From AC-32 sp038236705 (GTDB taxonomy: Bacteria > Actinomycetota > Thermoleophilia > Gaiellales > Gaiellaceae): a DNA stretch of 64,000 bases. The stretch lies in the NCBI GenBank assembly GCA_038236705.1, contig JBBRZN010000001.1, positions 1-64,000 of the forward strand. The letters run 5' to 3'. Of this stretch, positions 40,079 through 48,834 are shown piece after piece. How positions within the stretch are numbered: the first letter of the stretch is position 1; the number at the start of each line of letters is the position of its first letter. Below the pieces are notes generated by a model. It was not told the origin of the DNA, did not search any database, and saw only the letters and a program-made list of their open reading frames with translations. A program made the translations under genes and the position numbers.

Positions 40079-40966
40079 CTAACGGGAGGGCCGGACGCGG
40101 CCCTTGGGGATTGCCATCGTCGGGCCCTCCGGCTCCCGGCGGCGCGGGCGCCGCAGCTCGTGCTCGCCGCCCCGCAAGAACTGCCACCAGACGAAGAAGG
40201 CCGTCGAGACGCAGAAGACGACGATCGAGACCCACGCGTTCAGCCGCAGCCCGAGGAAGTGGTGCGCAGGGTCGATCCGCAGCAGCTCCTCGACGAAGCG
40301 ACCGGCCGTGTAATACGAGACGTAGAGCGCGAAGAGCGCCGGCGGCCGGAAACGGAACCGCCGGTCGAGCAGGAGCAGCAGGCCCACTCCGACGATGTCG
40401 TAGATGAACTCGAAGAGGAAGGTCGGCTGGAAGGTGCTGTGGTCCTCGTAGCCCGAGACCCGGTCCTCGAAATCGATCTTCACGCCCCACGGCTGATCGG
40501 TCGGCTTGCCGTAGAGCTCCTGGTTCCACCAGTTCCCCCAGCGGCCGATGCCCTGCGCGAGCAGGAGTCCCGGTGCGACGACGTCCATGAAGTCCCGCAC
40601 GCGCGCTCCCTCGCGGCGGACGATGACCGCGCCGACGAGACACCCGAGCAGGATCCCGCCCCAGACGCCGAGGCCGCCTTCCCAAACGGCGAAGACCCCC
40701 TTCCACTTCGGGCTGGAGACCTCGCCCCAGTTGGTGACGTCGTGGTAGGCGCGCGCGCCGACGATTCCGGCCGCGACACCCCAGACAGCCACCTTGAGCA
40801 CCAGATCCCCGTCGCCGCCGCGGCGGGTCCAGCGCACCCCGGTCAGCCAGATCGCGGCTGCGATCGCGAGCAGCAGCATCAGGCCGTACATGTGGATCGT
40901 CAGCGGCCCGAAATCGACCGTGCCGGTGTTCGGCGAGGGAATGGAGGCGTGGATCACCGGGGGCAC
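40079..40966 (-). CDS. lgt: Prolipoprotein diacylglyceryl transferase
   Basis: Lgt adds diacylglycerol to the lipobox cysteine of lipoproteins. The 295-residue membrane protein has about seven helices and the signature GIGRWGNWWNQELYG. VWEGGLGVWGGI and GRFVEELLR are the other conserved parts. The tail is basic. It would modify the lipoproteins encoded at 26591 and 50407. The start is a GTG. Confidence 0.95.
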   Translation of the reverse strand: MPPVIHASIPSPNTGTVDFGPLTIHMYGLMLLLAIAAAIWLTGVRWTRRGGDGDLVLKVAVWGVAAGIVGARAYHDVTNWGEVSSPKWKGVFAVWEGGLGVWGGILLGCLVGAVIVRREGARVRDFMDVVAPGLLLAQGIGRWGNWWNQELYGKPTDQPWGVKIDFEDRVSGYEDHSTFQPTFLFEFIYDIVGVGLLLLLDRRFRFRPPALFALYVSYYTAGRFVEELLRIDPAHHFLGLRLNAWVSIVVFCVSTAFFVWWQFLRGGEHELRRPRRREPEGPTMAIPKGRVRPSR

Positions 40967-41006
40967 ATTCTGCCCGGGTGCCGCAACGCCTGCCTGGCAG
41001 AGGTAG

Positions 41007-41210
41007 CTAGATCAGGATCTCGAGCGCAGTCTCGTACGGGCAGCCCTGCTTGATCAGCTCGACCGCGAAGTGCAGGTCGATGTCGTGCCTGGCTGCCAGT
41101 GCCAGCGCGTCGCTCGGGTCGTAGCCGGCGCGGACGAGTTCCTCGGCCCGCCAGCGCTCGATTCGGTCCAGCTCGGTCTCGGTGGGGATCTGAAGCTCAG
41201 CCGCAGTCAT
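41007..41210 (-). CDS. Small hypothetical protein
   Basis: The gene encodes 67 residues with two helical segments: ELDRIERWRAEELVRAGYDPSDALALAARHDIDLHFAVELIKQGCPYETALEIL. It resembles small UBA-like helical proteins found next to actinobacterial genes, but I cannot name a family. It lies between lgt and the anti-sigma gene. Confidence 0.7.
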   Translation of the reverse strand: MTAAELQIPTETELDRIERWRAEELVRAGYDPSDALALAARHDIDLHFAVELIKQGCPYETALEILI

Positions 41211-41244
41211 CCCTCTGTATTCGGTGATCGCGGCGAATCGGATG

Positions 41245-41260
41245 TCCCCCTGGCGGGGGA
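41245..41260 (-). terminator. Short hairpin after the anti-sigma gene
   Basis: TCCCCC and GGGGGA pair around a four-base loop, 14 bases past the stop at 41274. It is short and lacks a U-run. Confidence 0.35.
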
Positions 41261-41273
41261 TCTGAGTCGCCCG

Positions 41274-41975
41274 CTAACGGATGAGCCGGCCGATTCGGAG
41301 GGCCTCGGTCTTGGTCAGCCTGCCCTCCAGGCGCAGCGTGAGCTGACCGTGGATCCAGAGCAGGACGTTGCCGCGGATCATCACCGTGCGCTGGCGGAAC
41401 TCGCCTCGGCGGTTGAAGTAGGTCAGCGTGTGCGGCCCTCCCTCGAGCCAGAGACCCGGTTCGCCGTTCACGCGCACAGGCTCGATCACGCTCTTCGCAA
41501 CCGCGGACTTCTTCAGTAGGTCGAAGTTGACGGAGCGGTACTCGGAGAGCAGCAGCGGGCGCCCTGCGGAGCGGAGCACCACCGAGGCCAGGGTGCCGTC
41601 GAGCACGTAGACGCGGCCCGGCTTGGTTCCCGGCGGCAGCGCGAGCTCGAAGCCGACCGCTCGCTCTGCCTCGTCGGGCGCGAGCGGTCGGCCGAGCCCA
41701 CCTGCCTGCGAGCGCTCGACTGCGGGCGGCAGCGTCTCGACCAGCTCGACGGTCACGCCGCGCAGGTGGAACCACTTCAGGATCGTCGTGCGCGCCTGTG
41801 GCACCGCGAAGGCCGCCCCGACCGCAACGGCAAGGACCGCGAACGCGACGGCGACGGGCCTCCACGGGAAGGGCCGCCGGTCGAGCCGCGCGAGCACGGC
41901 CGGCGCCACGTCGGGCTCCGGCGGGTACTCGAGCTCCTGCCCGAGCCGTTGCAGCTGCTGCTCGAGCGAGCTCAC
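41274..41975 (-). CDS. Membrane-bound anti-sigma-like protein
   Basis: The 233-residue protein has a cytoplasmic N-terminus of about 35 residues, one membrane helix (VAVAFAVLAVAVGAAFAV) and an outer domain with a DUF4367-like pattern (VGFELALPPGTKPGRVYVLDGTLASVVL). It has no zinc-binding HxxxCxxC, so it differs from classic ZAS anti-sigma factors. It directly follows and overlaps the sigma gene, which is the evidence for its role. The start is a GTG. Confidence 0.78.
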   Translation of the reverse strand: MSSLEQQLQRLGQELEYPPEPDVAPAVLARLDRRPFPWRPVAVAFAVLAVAVGAAFAVPQARTTILKWFHLRGVTVELVETLPPAVERSQAGGLGRPLAPDEAERAVGFELALPPGTKPGRVYVLDGTLASVVLRSAGRPLLLSEYRSVNFDLLKKSAVAKSVIEPVRVNGEPGLWLEGGPHTLTYFNRRGEFRQRTVMIRGNVLLWIHGQLTLRLEGRLTKTEALRIGRLIR

Positions 41976-42535
41976 GCGTCCTCCTCCTCGCCCAGTTCTT
42001 CACGCAGGCGCGCGAGAGCGCGCGCGAGACGCGACTTGACCGTGCCTCGCCTGACCCCCAGCGCGGCCGCGGTCTCTTCCTCGGAGAGCTCGAGGAAGTA
42101 GCGGCAGCCGATCGTCAGCCGGTGCTCCTCCGAGAGCGCGTTCACGGCGGTGAGCAGGCGGGCCCGGGACTCGGTGCCGAGCAAAGCCGCCTCGGGGGAC
42201 GGGACCGCGTCCCCCGGGCGGTCTGCTGCGGCCACGCGCAGCGCGAGGGCGTCGCGCCGGCCGGCCGAACGGCGGCGGTTGCGCGCCTCGTTCGAGACGA
42301 TGCGCAGCAGCCAGGGCCGAAGTGGAGAGCCGCGGCGGAAGCGGCCGAGCGCGCGATGGGCCTTGACGAAGCCGTCCTGGACGGCCTCCTCGGCATCGGC
42401 GGCGCTCCCGCTAAGCAGGTAGGCGGTGCGAAAGGCGAGTCCCTGGTATCCGCGCACGATGGTCTCCCACGCGCGAAGATCGCCGCGCTTGGCGCGTTCG
42501 ACGAGCTCCGCGTCGTCCAGTGGTCGGTCCACCAC
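41972..42535 (-). CDS. ECF RNA polymerase sigma factor
   Basis: The 187-residue protein has sigma-2 (DDAELVERAKRGDLRAWETIVRGYQGLAFRTAYLL, then DAEEAVQDGFVKAHRALGRF) and sigma-4 (ALSEEHRLTIGCRYFLELSEEETAAALGVRRGTVKSRLARAL). I chose a GTG at 42535 over an ATG at 42577, which overlaps the divergent gene start at CATG. The start region can fold into a hairpin. It is coupled to the anti-sigma gene by GTGA. Confidence 0.88.
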   Translation of the reverse strand: MVDRPLDDAELVERAKRGDLRAWETIVRGYQGLAFRTAYLLSGSAADAEEAVQDGFVKAHRALGRFRRGSPLRPWLLRIVSNEARNRRRSAGRRDALALRVAAADRPGDAVPSPEAALLGTESRARLLTAVNALSEEHRLTIGCRYFLELSEEETAAALGVRRGTVKSRLARALARLREELGEEEDA

Positions 42536-42538
42536 TGG
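42517..42538. promoter_or_regulatory. Inverted repeat over the sigma-factor start
   Basis: CCAGTGGT and ACCACTGG are eight-base arms with a six-base loop. In the minus-strand mRNA the two possible GTG start codons fall inside the stem, so folding could block initiation. It could equally be an operator. Confidence 0.5.
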
Positions 42539-42575
42539 ACGATCTACACCGCGAGGTGCAGTAGGGTTCCGCCCC

Positions 42576-42884
42576 ATGCAGGCACGCGTTGCACGGTACG
42601 AAGTTGGCACGGATCGCATCCAGGACGCAATCGACGCCTTCGGAGAAGCGGTCAAGGAGATCGAGCAGCTCGACGGATTCGCCGGCGGCTACGTCCTCGT
42701 CGACCACGAGGACGGCCGGACGATGACGATCACGCTCTGGGAGAACGACGCCGCACTCGAAGAGAGCGAGCGCGTGGCCCGCTCCGCCCGGAACAAGGCG
42801 TCGGCAGACGTCGGTGGCTCGGTCCTGTCCGTCGAGAAGTTCGAAGTCGCGCACGAGCTCGAAGCCCGCACGTCGGGCGTCTAG
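42576..42884 (+). CDS. ABM/dimeric alpha-beta barrel protein
   Basis: The 102-residue protein starts MQARVARYEVGTDRIQDAIDAF. The strand-helix layout, GGYVLVDHEDGRTMTITLWENDAALEESE, matches antibiotic-biosynthesis-monooxygenase-like small barrel proteins. The function of this subtype is unknown. The ATG shares CATG with the alternative sigma start on the other strand, and its stop shares CTAG with the DUF1326 gene. Confidence 0.75.
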   Translation: MQARVARYEVGTDRIQDAIDAFGEAVKEIEQLDGFAGGYVLVDHEDGRTMTITLWENDAALEESERVARSARNKASADVGGSVLSVEKFEVAHELEARTSGV

Positions 42885-43498
42885 CCGCTCGCGTAGTCGA
42901 AGTCCGCGAAGACCGTATGCCGTCCCGAGACGTCGAAGCTCATCTCGGGTAGCTCGACGCGCAGTCGTTCGCTCATCCCGATCGCGCCGTCCTTCCAGAT
43001 GAAGCCGCCGGGCTTGACGATGCGCACGTCGTTCTCCTCGCCGCCGACCGGGCTGCGGAGAGGGGTCAGCACCGCCTCGCCGACCCCCTTGACCGAGTAG
43101 CGGGAGCTCTTGCCGCCGAGCGTCAGGTCGACGGCTGACCGGTCGACCGCCGACGGCTCGTCGAAGGTCGAGTTGAAGATCTCGAAGAACGAGTAGCCCT
43201 CTTCCCCGCGCCAGATGCGGCTCAGCGCGTCGAACTGCTCGTCGGTCTCGCAGTCCACGAAGGCGTGCCCGTGGCCGTTCCGCTCGTGAATCGCCCCCGG
43301 CCACCAGAGCGCCCAGACCACGGCGGCGCCACCGAGCTCGACGCCCTCGAAGCTGCCTTCCTCGATCGAGTGAGCGAGCAGGGCCTCGCAGTTTCCCTCG
43401 GGCGAGTTGGGCGCGCCGAGGAAGTTGCAGCCACAGCCGGGCTCGCAGTTGCATGCCTCGAGATACGTCCCGGTCATCCGCCAGCCGGCCATGTTCAC
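42881..43498 (-). CDS. DUF1326 family protein
   Basis: The 205-residue protein starts with WRMTGTYLEACNCEPGCGCNF, the conserved DUF1326 opening with clustered cysteines. HGHAFVDCETDEQFDALSRIW and the remainder also fit the family. Function is unknown; the CNCxxGCxC group may bind a metal. The start may be the GTG at 43498 or the ATG six bases later. Confidence 0.85.
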   Translation of the reverse strand: MNMAGWRMTGTYLEACNCEPGCGCNFLGAPNSPEGNCEALLAHSIEEGSFEGVELGGAAVVWALWWPGAIHERNGHGHAFVDCETDEQFDALSRIWRGEEGYSFFEIFNSTFDEPSAVDRSAVDLTLGGKSSRYSVKGVGEAVLTPLRSPVGGEENDVRIVKPGGFIWKDGAIGMSERLRVELPEMSFDVSGRHTVFADFDYASG

Positions 43499-43550
43499 CG
43501 AGGCGACCTTACTCCTCCTCCCGGGCCGCTTCCAAGCGTAGTCTCAGGCT

Positions 43551-43985
43551 GTGGCGAGGCTCGTGGGGATCAACCACGTCGCGCTCGAGGTCGGTGACCT
43601 CGAGGAAGCGCTCGCGTTCTACGGCCGGATCTTCGATTTCGAGCTCGTCCGGGAGCCGGAGTTTCCGCACATGGCCTTTCTGCAGCTGGGCGACCAGTTC
43701 CTCAACCTGACCGAGGGGCGGACGCAGGCGCCTGACGAAGAACGCCATTTCGGACTGGTCGTCGACGACAAGCAGGCGACGCGCCGGGCGCTCGAGGCAG
43801 CGGGCGCGGAGATCGTGCCCGGGCGGGGTCTCGACTTCCTCGATCCTTGGGGCAACCGCGTCCAGGTCGTGGAGTACGGCGATATCCAGTTCTCGAAGAC
43901 CGCCGAGGTCATGCGCGGCATGGGCCTGGAGCTGCCGAAGTCCGAGCGGGCGTTGGCCGAGCTGCGCGAGAGCGGGCTCGCCTAG
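43551..43985 (+). CDS. VOC-family (glyoxalase-like) protein
   Basis: The 144-residue protein has the vicinal-oxygen-chelate fold: INHVALEVGDLEEALAFYGRIFDF, then FLNLTEGR, RHFGLVVDD, and DFLDPWGNRVQVVEY. Possible metal ligands are His9, His68-region and Glu near 105. The substrate is unknown. The start is a GTG. It is convergent with dnaE, with a palindromic element between. Confidence 0.82.
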   Translation: MARLVGINHVALEVGDLEEALAFYGRIFDFELVREPEFPHMAFLQLGDQFLNLTEGRTQAPDEERHFGLVVDDKQATRRALEAAGAEIVPGRGLDFLDPWGNRVQVVEYGDIQFSKTAEVMRGMGLELPKSERALAELRESGLA

Positions 43986-44133
43986 CCCGCGGCGTCAAAC
44001 CCCGGGGTCAGACACCAACCCAGAGGTGTCACGAACGATCCACAACCGCGCTCCTTGCAGCAGCTTTCCCCGGGACCTCTCGTGTCAGACACCGTGACAG
44101 AACTGCAACGACGGCACTCGGGCGAGCCAGATC
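43986..44133. repeat. Palindromic element D2 between VOC gene and dnaE
   Basis: This gap contains GGGGTCAGACACC (44004-44016) and the palindrome GTGTCAGACAC (44082-44092), the same TCAGAC core as in D1, with CTCCTTGCAGCAG between. In D1 the related text is CTCCTTGCAAAAG. No gene is seen. It may also act as a two-way terminator. Confidence 0.6.
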
Positions 44134-47100
44134 TCAGGCGACGGCGGCTTCGCCGAGCAGGGCCTTCACCTCGGCGAAGAAGTCCGGCTCCGGCTTGACC
44201 TTGTAACCCGAGCCGAACTGGAAGGTGCGCCGGCCCTCCGAGGTGACTAGGTCGAGCACGACCGGCGCCTCGCCGGGGAAATCCTTCACGACGGCCGCGA
44301 GCTCGCGGATGATCCCGGCCCCCGCCTTGCGGGCGTCGAGCTTCAGCCGCACCTCCTTACGCTCCGGAGTCGCCTCGAAACCGGCAACCTCGAGCGCGAT
44401 CAGCTTGGTCTCGCCCTCCTTGTGGTCGATGCGCGCCTTCACGACGAGCACCTCGTCCACGAGGAGCAGCTCCCGCGCCGCCGCGTAGACGGAGTTGAAG
44501 ACGACCACCTCGGCGCTGCCGATCACATCGTCGAGCCGCATGAAGACCATCGGCTCGCCCTTCTTGGTCGTCAGCTGCCTGAGCGCGCTGACGATGCCCG
44601 CCACGGTGACGATCTCGCCGTCGCGCCGGCGCTCGAGTTCGGCCAGGGTCGTGTCGGTCTTCCGCCGCAGCTGCGAACGGATCGCCTCCAGCGGATGCTC
44701 CGAGACGTAGAGCCCGAGCGTTTCCTTCTCGAGCCGCAGCAGCTCGTTCTTCTCGAACTCCTCCGTGCCGATCGGCGGGTTCTCCGGCTTTGCCTCGGCC
44801 TCGCCGAAGAGCGAGCTCTGACCGCTGAGCCGGTCGTTCTGCGCACGCTGCCCGTGCGACAACGCGTGCTCCAGCGCCTCGAGCATCCCGCGCCGTGTCC
44901 CCCCGCTCGAGTCGAGCGCGCCGCACTTGACCAGCGACTCGAGCGCGCGCTTGTTCACCACCTGCGGATCGACGCGCTCGGTGAAGTCCCAGAGCGAAGT
45001 GAAACCACCGCCCTCCCCGCGCGCGTGAACGATGGCGCGCGCCGCCGAGTCACCCACGTTCTTGACCGCGTTCAGCCCGAAGTGGATCTTCCCGTCGACG
45101 ACCGCGAAGTCGTACTGCGAGCCGTTCACGTCCGGCGGCAGCACCTCGACGCCCATCTCGTTGCAGGCCGCCACGTAGAACGGCACTCGATCCTTCGTGT
45201 TCATCACCGAGGAGATCAGCGCGGCCATGTACTCCTTCGGGTGGTGCGCCTTCAGCCAGGCCGTGCGGTAGGCGATCAGCGCGTAGCACGCCGCGTGCGA
45301 CTTGTTGAACGAGTAGTCCTGCGCCTGCTCCATGTCCTTCCAGAGCTGGTTTGCGACCCCGGGCGTGACCGAGTTCGCCGCGCACCCCTCGAGGAACTTG
45401 TCCTTGAGGGAGGCCATCAGCGCGTGGATCTTCTTGCCGATCGCCTTGCGCAGGTCGTCGGCCTCCGCGGGCGTGAAGCCGGCGAGCTGCTTGGCGATCT
45501 CCATGTACTGCTCCTGGTAGATGCAGATGCCATAGGTGAGGCCGGTGATCGGCTCCAGGCGCGGGTCGGGATAGGCGACCGCCTCCTGCCCCGCCTTGCG
45601 GCGCGCGTAGCCGGGGATGTAGCCCATCGGCCCCGGGCGATAGAGCGCAACCAGGGCGATCAGGTCCTCGAACTCGGTCGGCTTGACCTGCCGCAGCGCT
45701 TCGCGCATCCCGGAGGACTCGAACTGGAAGACGCCGACCGCGTCCCCCTTCTGCAGCATCTTGTAGGTGGCTGCGTCATCGAGCGGCAGCTTGGCGATGT
45801 CAACCCCGCCGATCAGCTCGAGCGCCTTGTCGATCACGTCGAGGTTGCGCAGGCCGAGGAAGTCGATCTTCAGCAGGCCGAGCGCCTCGACGTCGCCCAT
45901 CTTGAACTGCGTCACCACCTCCTGGTCGGCGCCCTTCTGCTGTAGCGGCACGACGTCGGTCAGCGGCCGGTCCGAGATCACGACCCCGGCGGCGTGGATC
46001 GAGTCCTGGCGGACCAGGCCCTCCAAAGGCTTTGCGAGGTCGACGATCTCCTTCACCTGCGGGTCGGAGTCGTAGGCCTGCTTCAGCTCGGCGCCGGGCT
46101 TGAGACACTCGTCGAGGTAGACCTTCGGACCCTCGGGGATCAGCTTCGCGACCCGGTCGACGACGCCGTACGGAACCTCGAGCACGCGGCCGGCGTCGCG
46201 GACGGCGGCGCGCGCCATCATCGTCCCGAAGGTGATGATCTGGGCGACGCGGTCGCGGCCGTACTTCTCGGCGACATAGTTGATCACCCGGTCGCGCCCG
46301 GCGACGGCGAAGTCGATGTCCATGTCGGGCATGGACTTGCGGCCCGGGTTGAGCATCCGCTCGAAGAGCAGCCCGTAGCGAATCGGGTCGACATCGGTGA
46401 TGTCGAGGCAGTACGCCGCCAGCGACCCCGCGGCGGAGCCGCGCCCCGGTCCGACCGCGATCCCATCTCGCTTCGCGAAGGCGATGAAGTCCCAGACGAT
46501 CAGGAAGTAGTCGGCGAAGCCCATCTCCTTGATCGTCTTGAGCTCGAAGCGAAGGCGCTCGTTGAGCTCCGGAGTCACCCGTTCGTAGCGCTTTTGCAGG
46601 CCTTTTTCGCAGAGCTCGACGAGGTACTCGAAGGCGTCCTTGCCCTCCGGGAGCGGGAAGCGCGGCAGCAGGATCTTCCCAAGCTCGAGCTCCACGTTGC
46701 AGCGCTCGGCGATCTCCAGCGTCCGCCGCATCGCCTCTTCGTGACCCGGGAAGTCGAGCGCCATCTCCTCCGGTGTCTTGAAGAAGAACTGGTCGGTGTC
46801 GAAGCGCCAATGGTTCGGGTTCTTGAGCGAGTCGCCCGACTGGATGCAGAGCAGCGCCTCGTGCGCCTGGGCGTCCTCGTGCCGGAGGTAGTGCACGTCC
46901 CCGGTGGCGACGAGCGGGAGGCCCGCCTCGCCCGCGAGCTGCGCCAGGCCCGGGTTGATGCGTGTCTGGATCTCGAGCCCCGCGTTCTGCATCTCGACGT
47001 AGGTCGAGTCGCGCCCGAAGATCTGCGCGAGCCGGTCGAGGTCGGTGCGGGCGTCTTGGGCGCGGTTCTCGTCGAGCGCCTTGCAGACGCGGCCCGAGAG

Positions 47101-47505
47101 GCAGCCGGAGAGCGCGATCAGCCCCTGCGAGTGCCGCTCGAGCAGCTCCCAGTCGACGCGCGGCTTGTAGTAGTAGCCCTCGAGGTAGCCGGCCGAGGCG
47201 AGCTTGATCAGGTTCCCGTAGCCGGTGTTGTCCTCGGCCAGGAGCGTGAGGTGCGCGTAGCCCTTCTTCTGCGCGTGGCGGTCTTCGGCGACGTAGAGCT
47301 CGCAGCCGAGGATCGGCTTGACGCCCACCTTGCCCGCCTCCTGGTAGAGCTCGACCGCACCGGCGAGCGAGCCGTGATCGGTGAGCGCGACCGCCGGCAT
47401 CTCGAGCTCGGCCGCCCGGGCCGCGAGGCCAGGGATGCGACAAGCACCGTCGAGGATCGAGTACTCGGAGTGGACGTGCAGGTGAACGAAGCCGGCTTGA
47501 GCCAC
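44134..47505 (-). CDS. dnaE: DNA polymerase III alpha subunit
   Basis: This is the main replicative polymerase, 1123 residues. The N-terminal PHP domain starts VHLHVHSEYSILDGACR, the catalytic aspartates lie in RKSMPDMDIDF, and GPGRGSAAGSL and SFNKSHAACYALIAY are polymerase-core motifs. An OB fold near GEIVTVAGIVSALR and a tail domain follow. Normal DnaE1 length. The start is a GTG. Confidence 0.97.
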   Translation of the reverse strand: MAQAGFVHLHVHSEYSILDGACRIPGLAARAAELEMPAVALTDHGSLAGAVELYQEAGKVGVKPILGCELYVAEDRHAQKKGYAHLTLLAEDNTGYGNLIKLASAGYLEGYYYKPRVDWELLERHSQGLIALSGCLSGRVCKALDENRAQDARTDLDRLAQIFGRDSTYVEMQNAGLEIQTRINPGLAQLAGEAGLPLVATGDVHYLRHEDAQAHEALLCIQSGDSLKNPNHWRFDTDQFFFKTPEEMALDFPGHEEAMRRTLEIAERCNVELELGKILLPRFPLPEGKDAFEYLVELCEKGLQKRYERVTPELNERLRFELKTIKEMGFADYFLIVWDFIAFAKRDGIAVGPGRGSAAGSLAAYCLDITDVDPIRYGLLFERMLNPGRKSMPDMDIDFAVAGRDRVINYVAEKYGRDRVAQIITFGTMMARAAVRDAGRVLEVPYGVVDRVAKLIPEGPKVYLDECLKPGAELKQAYDSDPQVKEIVDLAKPLEGLVRQDSIHAAGVVISDRPLTDVVPLQQKGADQEVVTQFKMGDVEALGLLKIDFLGLRNLDVIDKALELIGGVDIAKLPLDDAATYKMLQKGDAVGVFQFESSGMREALRQVKPTEFEDLIALVALYRPGPMGYIPGYARRKAGQEAVAYPDPRLEPITGLTYGICIYQEQYMEIAKQLAGFTPAEADDLRKAIGKKIHALMASLKDKFLEGCAANSVTPGVANQLWKDMEQAQDYSFNKSHAACYALIAYRTAWLKAHHPKEYMAALISSVMNTKDRVPFYVAACNEMGVEVLPPDVNGSQYDFAVVDGKIHFGLNAVKNVGDSAARAIVHARGEGGGFTSLWDFTERVDPQVVNKRALESLVKCGALDSSGGTRRGMLEALEHALSHGQRAQNDRLSGQSSLFGEAEAKPENPPIGTEEFEKNELLRLEKETLGLYVSEHPLEAIRSQLRRKTDTTLAELERRRDGEIVTVAGIVSALRQLTTKKGEPMVFMRLDDVIGSAEVVVFNSVYAAARELLLVDEVLVVKARIDHKEGETKLIALEVAGFEATPERKEVRLKLDARKAGAGIIRELAAVVKDFPGEAPVVLDLVTSEGRRTFQFGSGYKVKPEPDFFAEVKALLGEAAVA

Positions 47506-47554
47506 GGAGGGACGAGTCTAGCTCCGCCCTCGGCGAGCACCGGCCCGCCCGAAA

Positions 47555-47812
47555 TCAGCCCAGCTCGCGACCGAGCTCGGAGGCGACGCGACTCGCCGCG
47601 CGCTCGTCCGGAGGCCGGGCTCTGCGCCGTCCGCGCGGGCGGAAAGGCACGTCCTCGAGCCGCGGAGCCGGGTGGCCGTTCTCGGTCCGCAGGCGCTCGA
47701 TCAGCTCGGACGCCGAGTCCCGCGTCTCCGGGAACTCCTCGCCCGCGCGCTCGCAGAGCGCCGCCGCGAGCGCGTAGATCTGCCGCACCGTCGGCCTCCC
47801 GTCCGGTCGCAT
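47555..47812 (-). CDS. Small helical protein, DUF3072-like
   Basis: The gene encodes 85 residues. RPTVRQIYALAAALCERAGEEFPETRDSASELIERLR resembles DUF3072, a short family of unknown function. The C-terminal half is very basic (RPRGRRRARPP). It lies just upstream of dnaE and is divergent from the next gene. Confidence 0.65.
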   Translation of the reverse strand: MRPDGRPTVRQIYALAAALCERAGEEFPETRDSASELIERLRTENGHPAPRLEDVPFRPRGRRRARPPDERAASRVASELGRELG

Positions 47813-47897
47813 CTGTCTAGTTAGCCAGGAAATCCGTGGCGCGTGTGAAACACGTGTGCGCCAGGTCAGTGTCGAACTCGAAAAGGAGCAAACCTCC

Positions 47898-48533
47898 ATG
47901 AGCAACAAGTGGGAACGCTGGGCCATCTTGTCGGGCGCGCTGGCGGTTCCGTTCTGGATCGCGAGCGTGGCCCTCATCTCTACCAAGGTCAAGGGTGACA
48001 AGGGCCCCGAGATCCTGGCCAACTACCACAAGCACAGCGACGGGACCCTCGCCGCCGGGCTGCTGTGGGCGATCGGCATTCTGCTCTTCATCTGGTTCCT
48101 CGGCAGCCTGCGCAGCCGCTACCTGAACGCCGAAGGCGGCGCGGGTCGGCTGTCCGCGCTCGCCTACGGCGGCGGCATCGCCGCGGCGACGATCGCAATG
48201 CTGATCCCGGCCGCCGACGAGGTCGGCGCCCTGAACAAGAACGACATCGACGCCTCGGGAGCCGCGGTGCTGCACCACTTCTCGGACGGCTTCTTCGTCG
48301 CGACCGAGTACACGCTGCCGGTGTTCTTCTTCGCGAGCGCGATCCTCGCGCTGCGCTACGGGGCGCTGCCGAAGTGGCTCGGCTGGTTCAGCCTCCTGAT
48401 CGGGATCGTGCTGCTGATCGGCCCGATCGGCTGGGCCGCGTTCATCTTCGCGACGCCGATCTGGATCCTGATCGCGAGCGTCTGGCTGTTCATGCGGACT
48501 CCGCCGGGCACACCGGGGGCGACGCGGGCCTGA
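47898..48533 (+). CDS. Integral membrane protein
   Basis: The 211-residue protein has about six membrane helices, starting MSNKWERWAILSGALAVPFWI. A longer frame begins at 47856, but AAAAGGAG lies nine bases before the ATG at 47898. The outer loop VKGDKGPEILANYHKHSDGT recalls DUF4386-like proteins, a weak match. A strong hairpin follows the gene. Confidence 0.65.
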   Translation: MSNKWERWAILSGALAVPFWIASVALISTKVKGDKGPEILANYHKHSDGTLAAGLLWAIGILLFIWFLGSLRSRYLNAEGGAGRLSALAYGGGIAAATIAMLIPAADEVGALNKNDIDASGAAVLHHFSDGFFVATEYTLPVFFFASAILALRYGALPKWLGWFSLLIGIVLLIGPIGWAAFIFATPIWILIASVWLFMRTPPGTPGATRA

Positions 48534-48542
48534 CCGACTGCC

Positions 48543-48568
48543 GAAGGGCGGCCTCCGGGCCGCCCTTC
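48543..48568. terminator. Strong bidirectional-type hairpin
   Basis: GAAGGGCGGCC pairs perfectly with GGCCGCCCTTC around TCCG, in the 37-bp gap between two convergent genes. This could stop transcription from both sides. Confidence 0.8.
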
Positions 48569-48570
48569 GC

Positions 48571-48834
48571 TCAATCGCGGACGACGATCTCTGAGCCCAC
48601 GCGCACGACCCGCTTCCAGGGGATCGCCGGGTGGCCGTGCACCTTGACCTGGCTCGGGCCGCCGGTGCCGCCGGTGCCGACGCCGTAGCGCTCGAGCAGG
48701 CCGAGGCTGCCGCAGGCGAGCCCGGTCACGCGCAGCCGACCGTCCTCCAGCTCGCCGCGGATGTCGTGCACCTCTCCGTGACTCAGCCCGGACTCGCTCA
48801 CGACCTTCCGGCGCAGGAGCTCCGTCAGGCGCAT
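48571..48834 (-). CDS. Small PRC-barrel-like protein
   Basis: The 87-residue protein has MRLTELLRRKVVSESGLSHGEVHDIRGELEDGRLRVTGL, which resembles half of a PRC barrel, and ends IPWKRVVRVGSEIVV. Its ATG overlaps the stop of the upstream PRC gene (TGATG). It is the third gene of a transcript with the NRAMP transporter. Confidence 0.65.
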   Translation of the reverse strand: MRLTELLRRKVVSESGLSHGEVHDIRGELEDGRLRVTGLACGSLGLLERYGVGTGGTGGPSQVKVHGHPAIPWKRVVRVGSEIVVRD

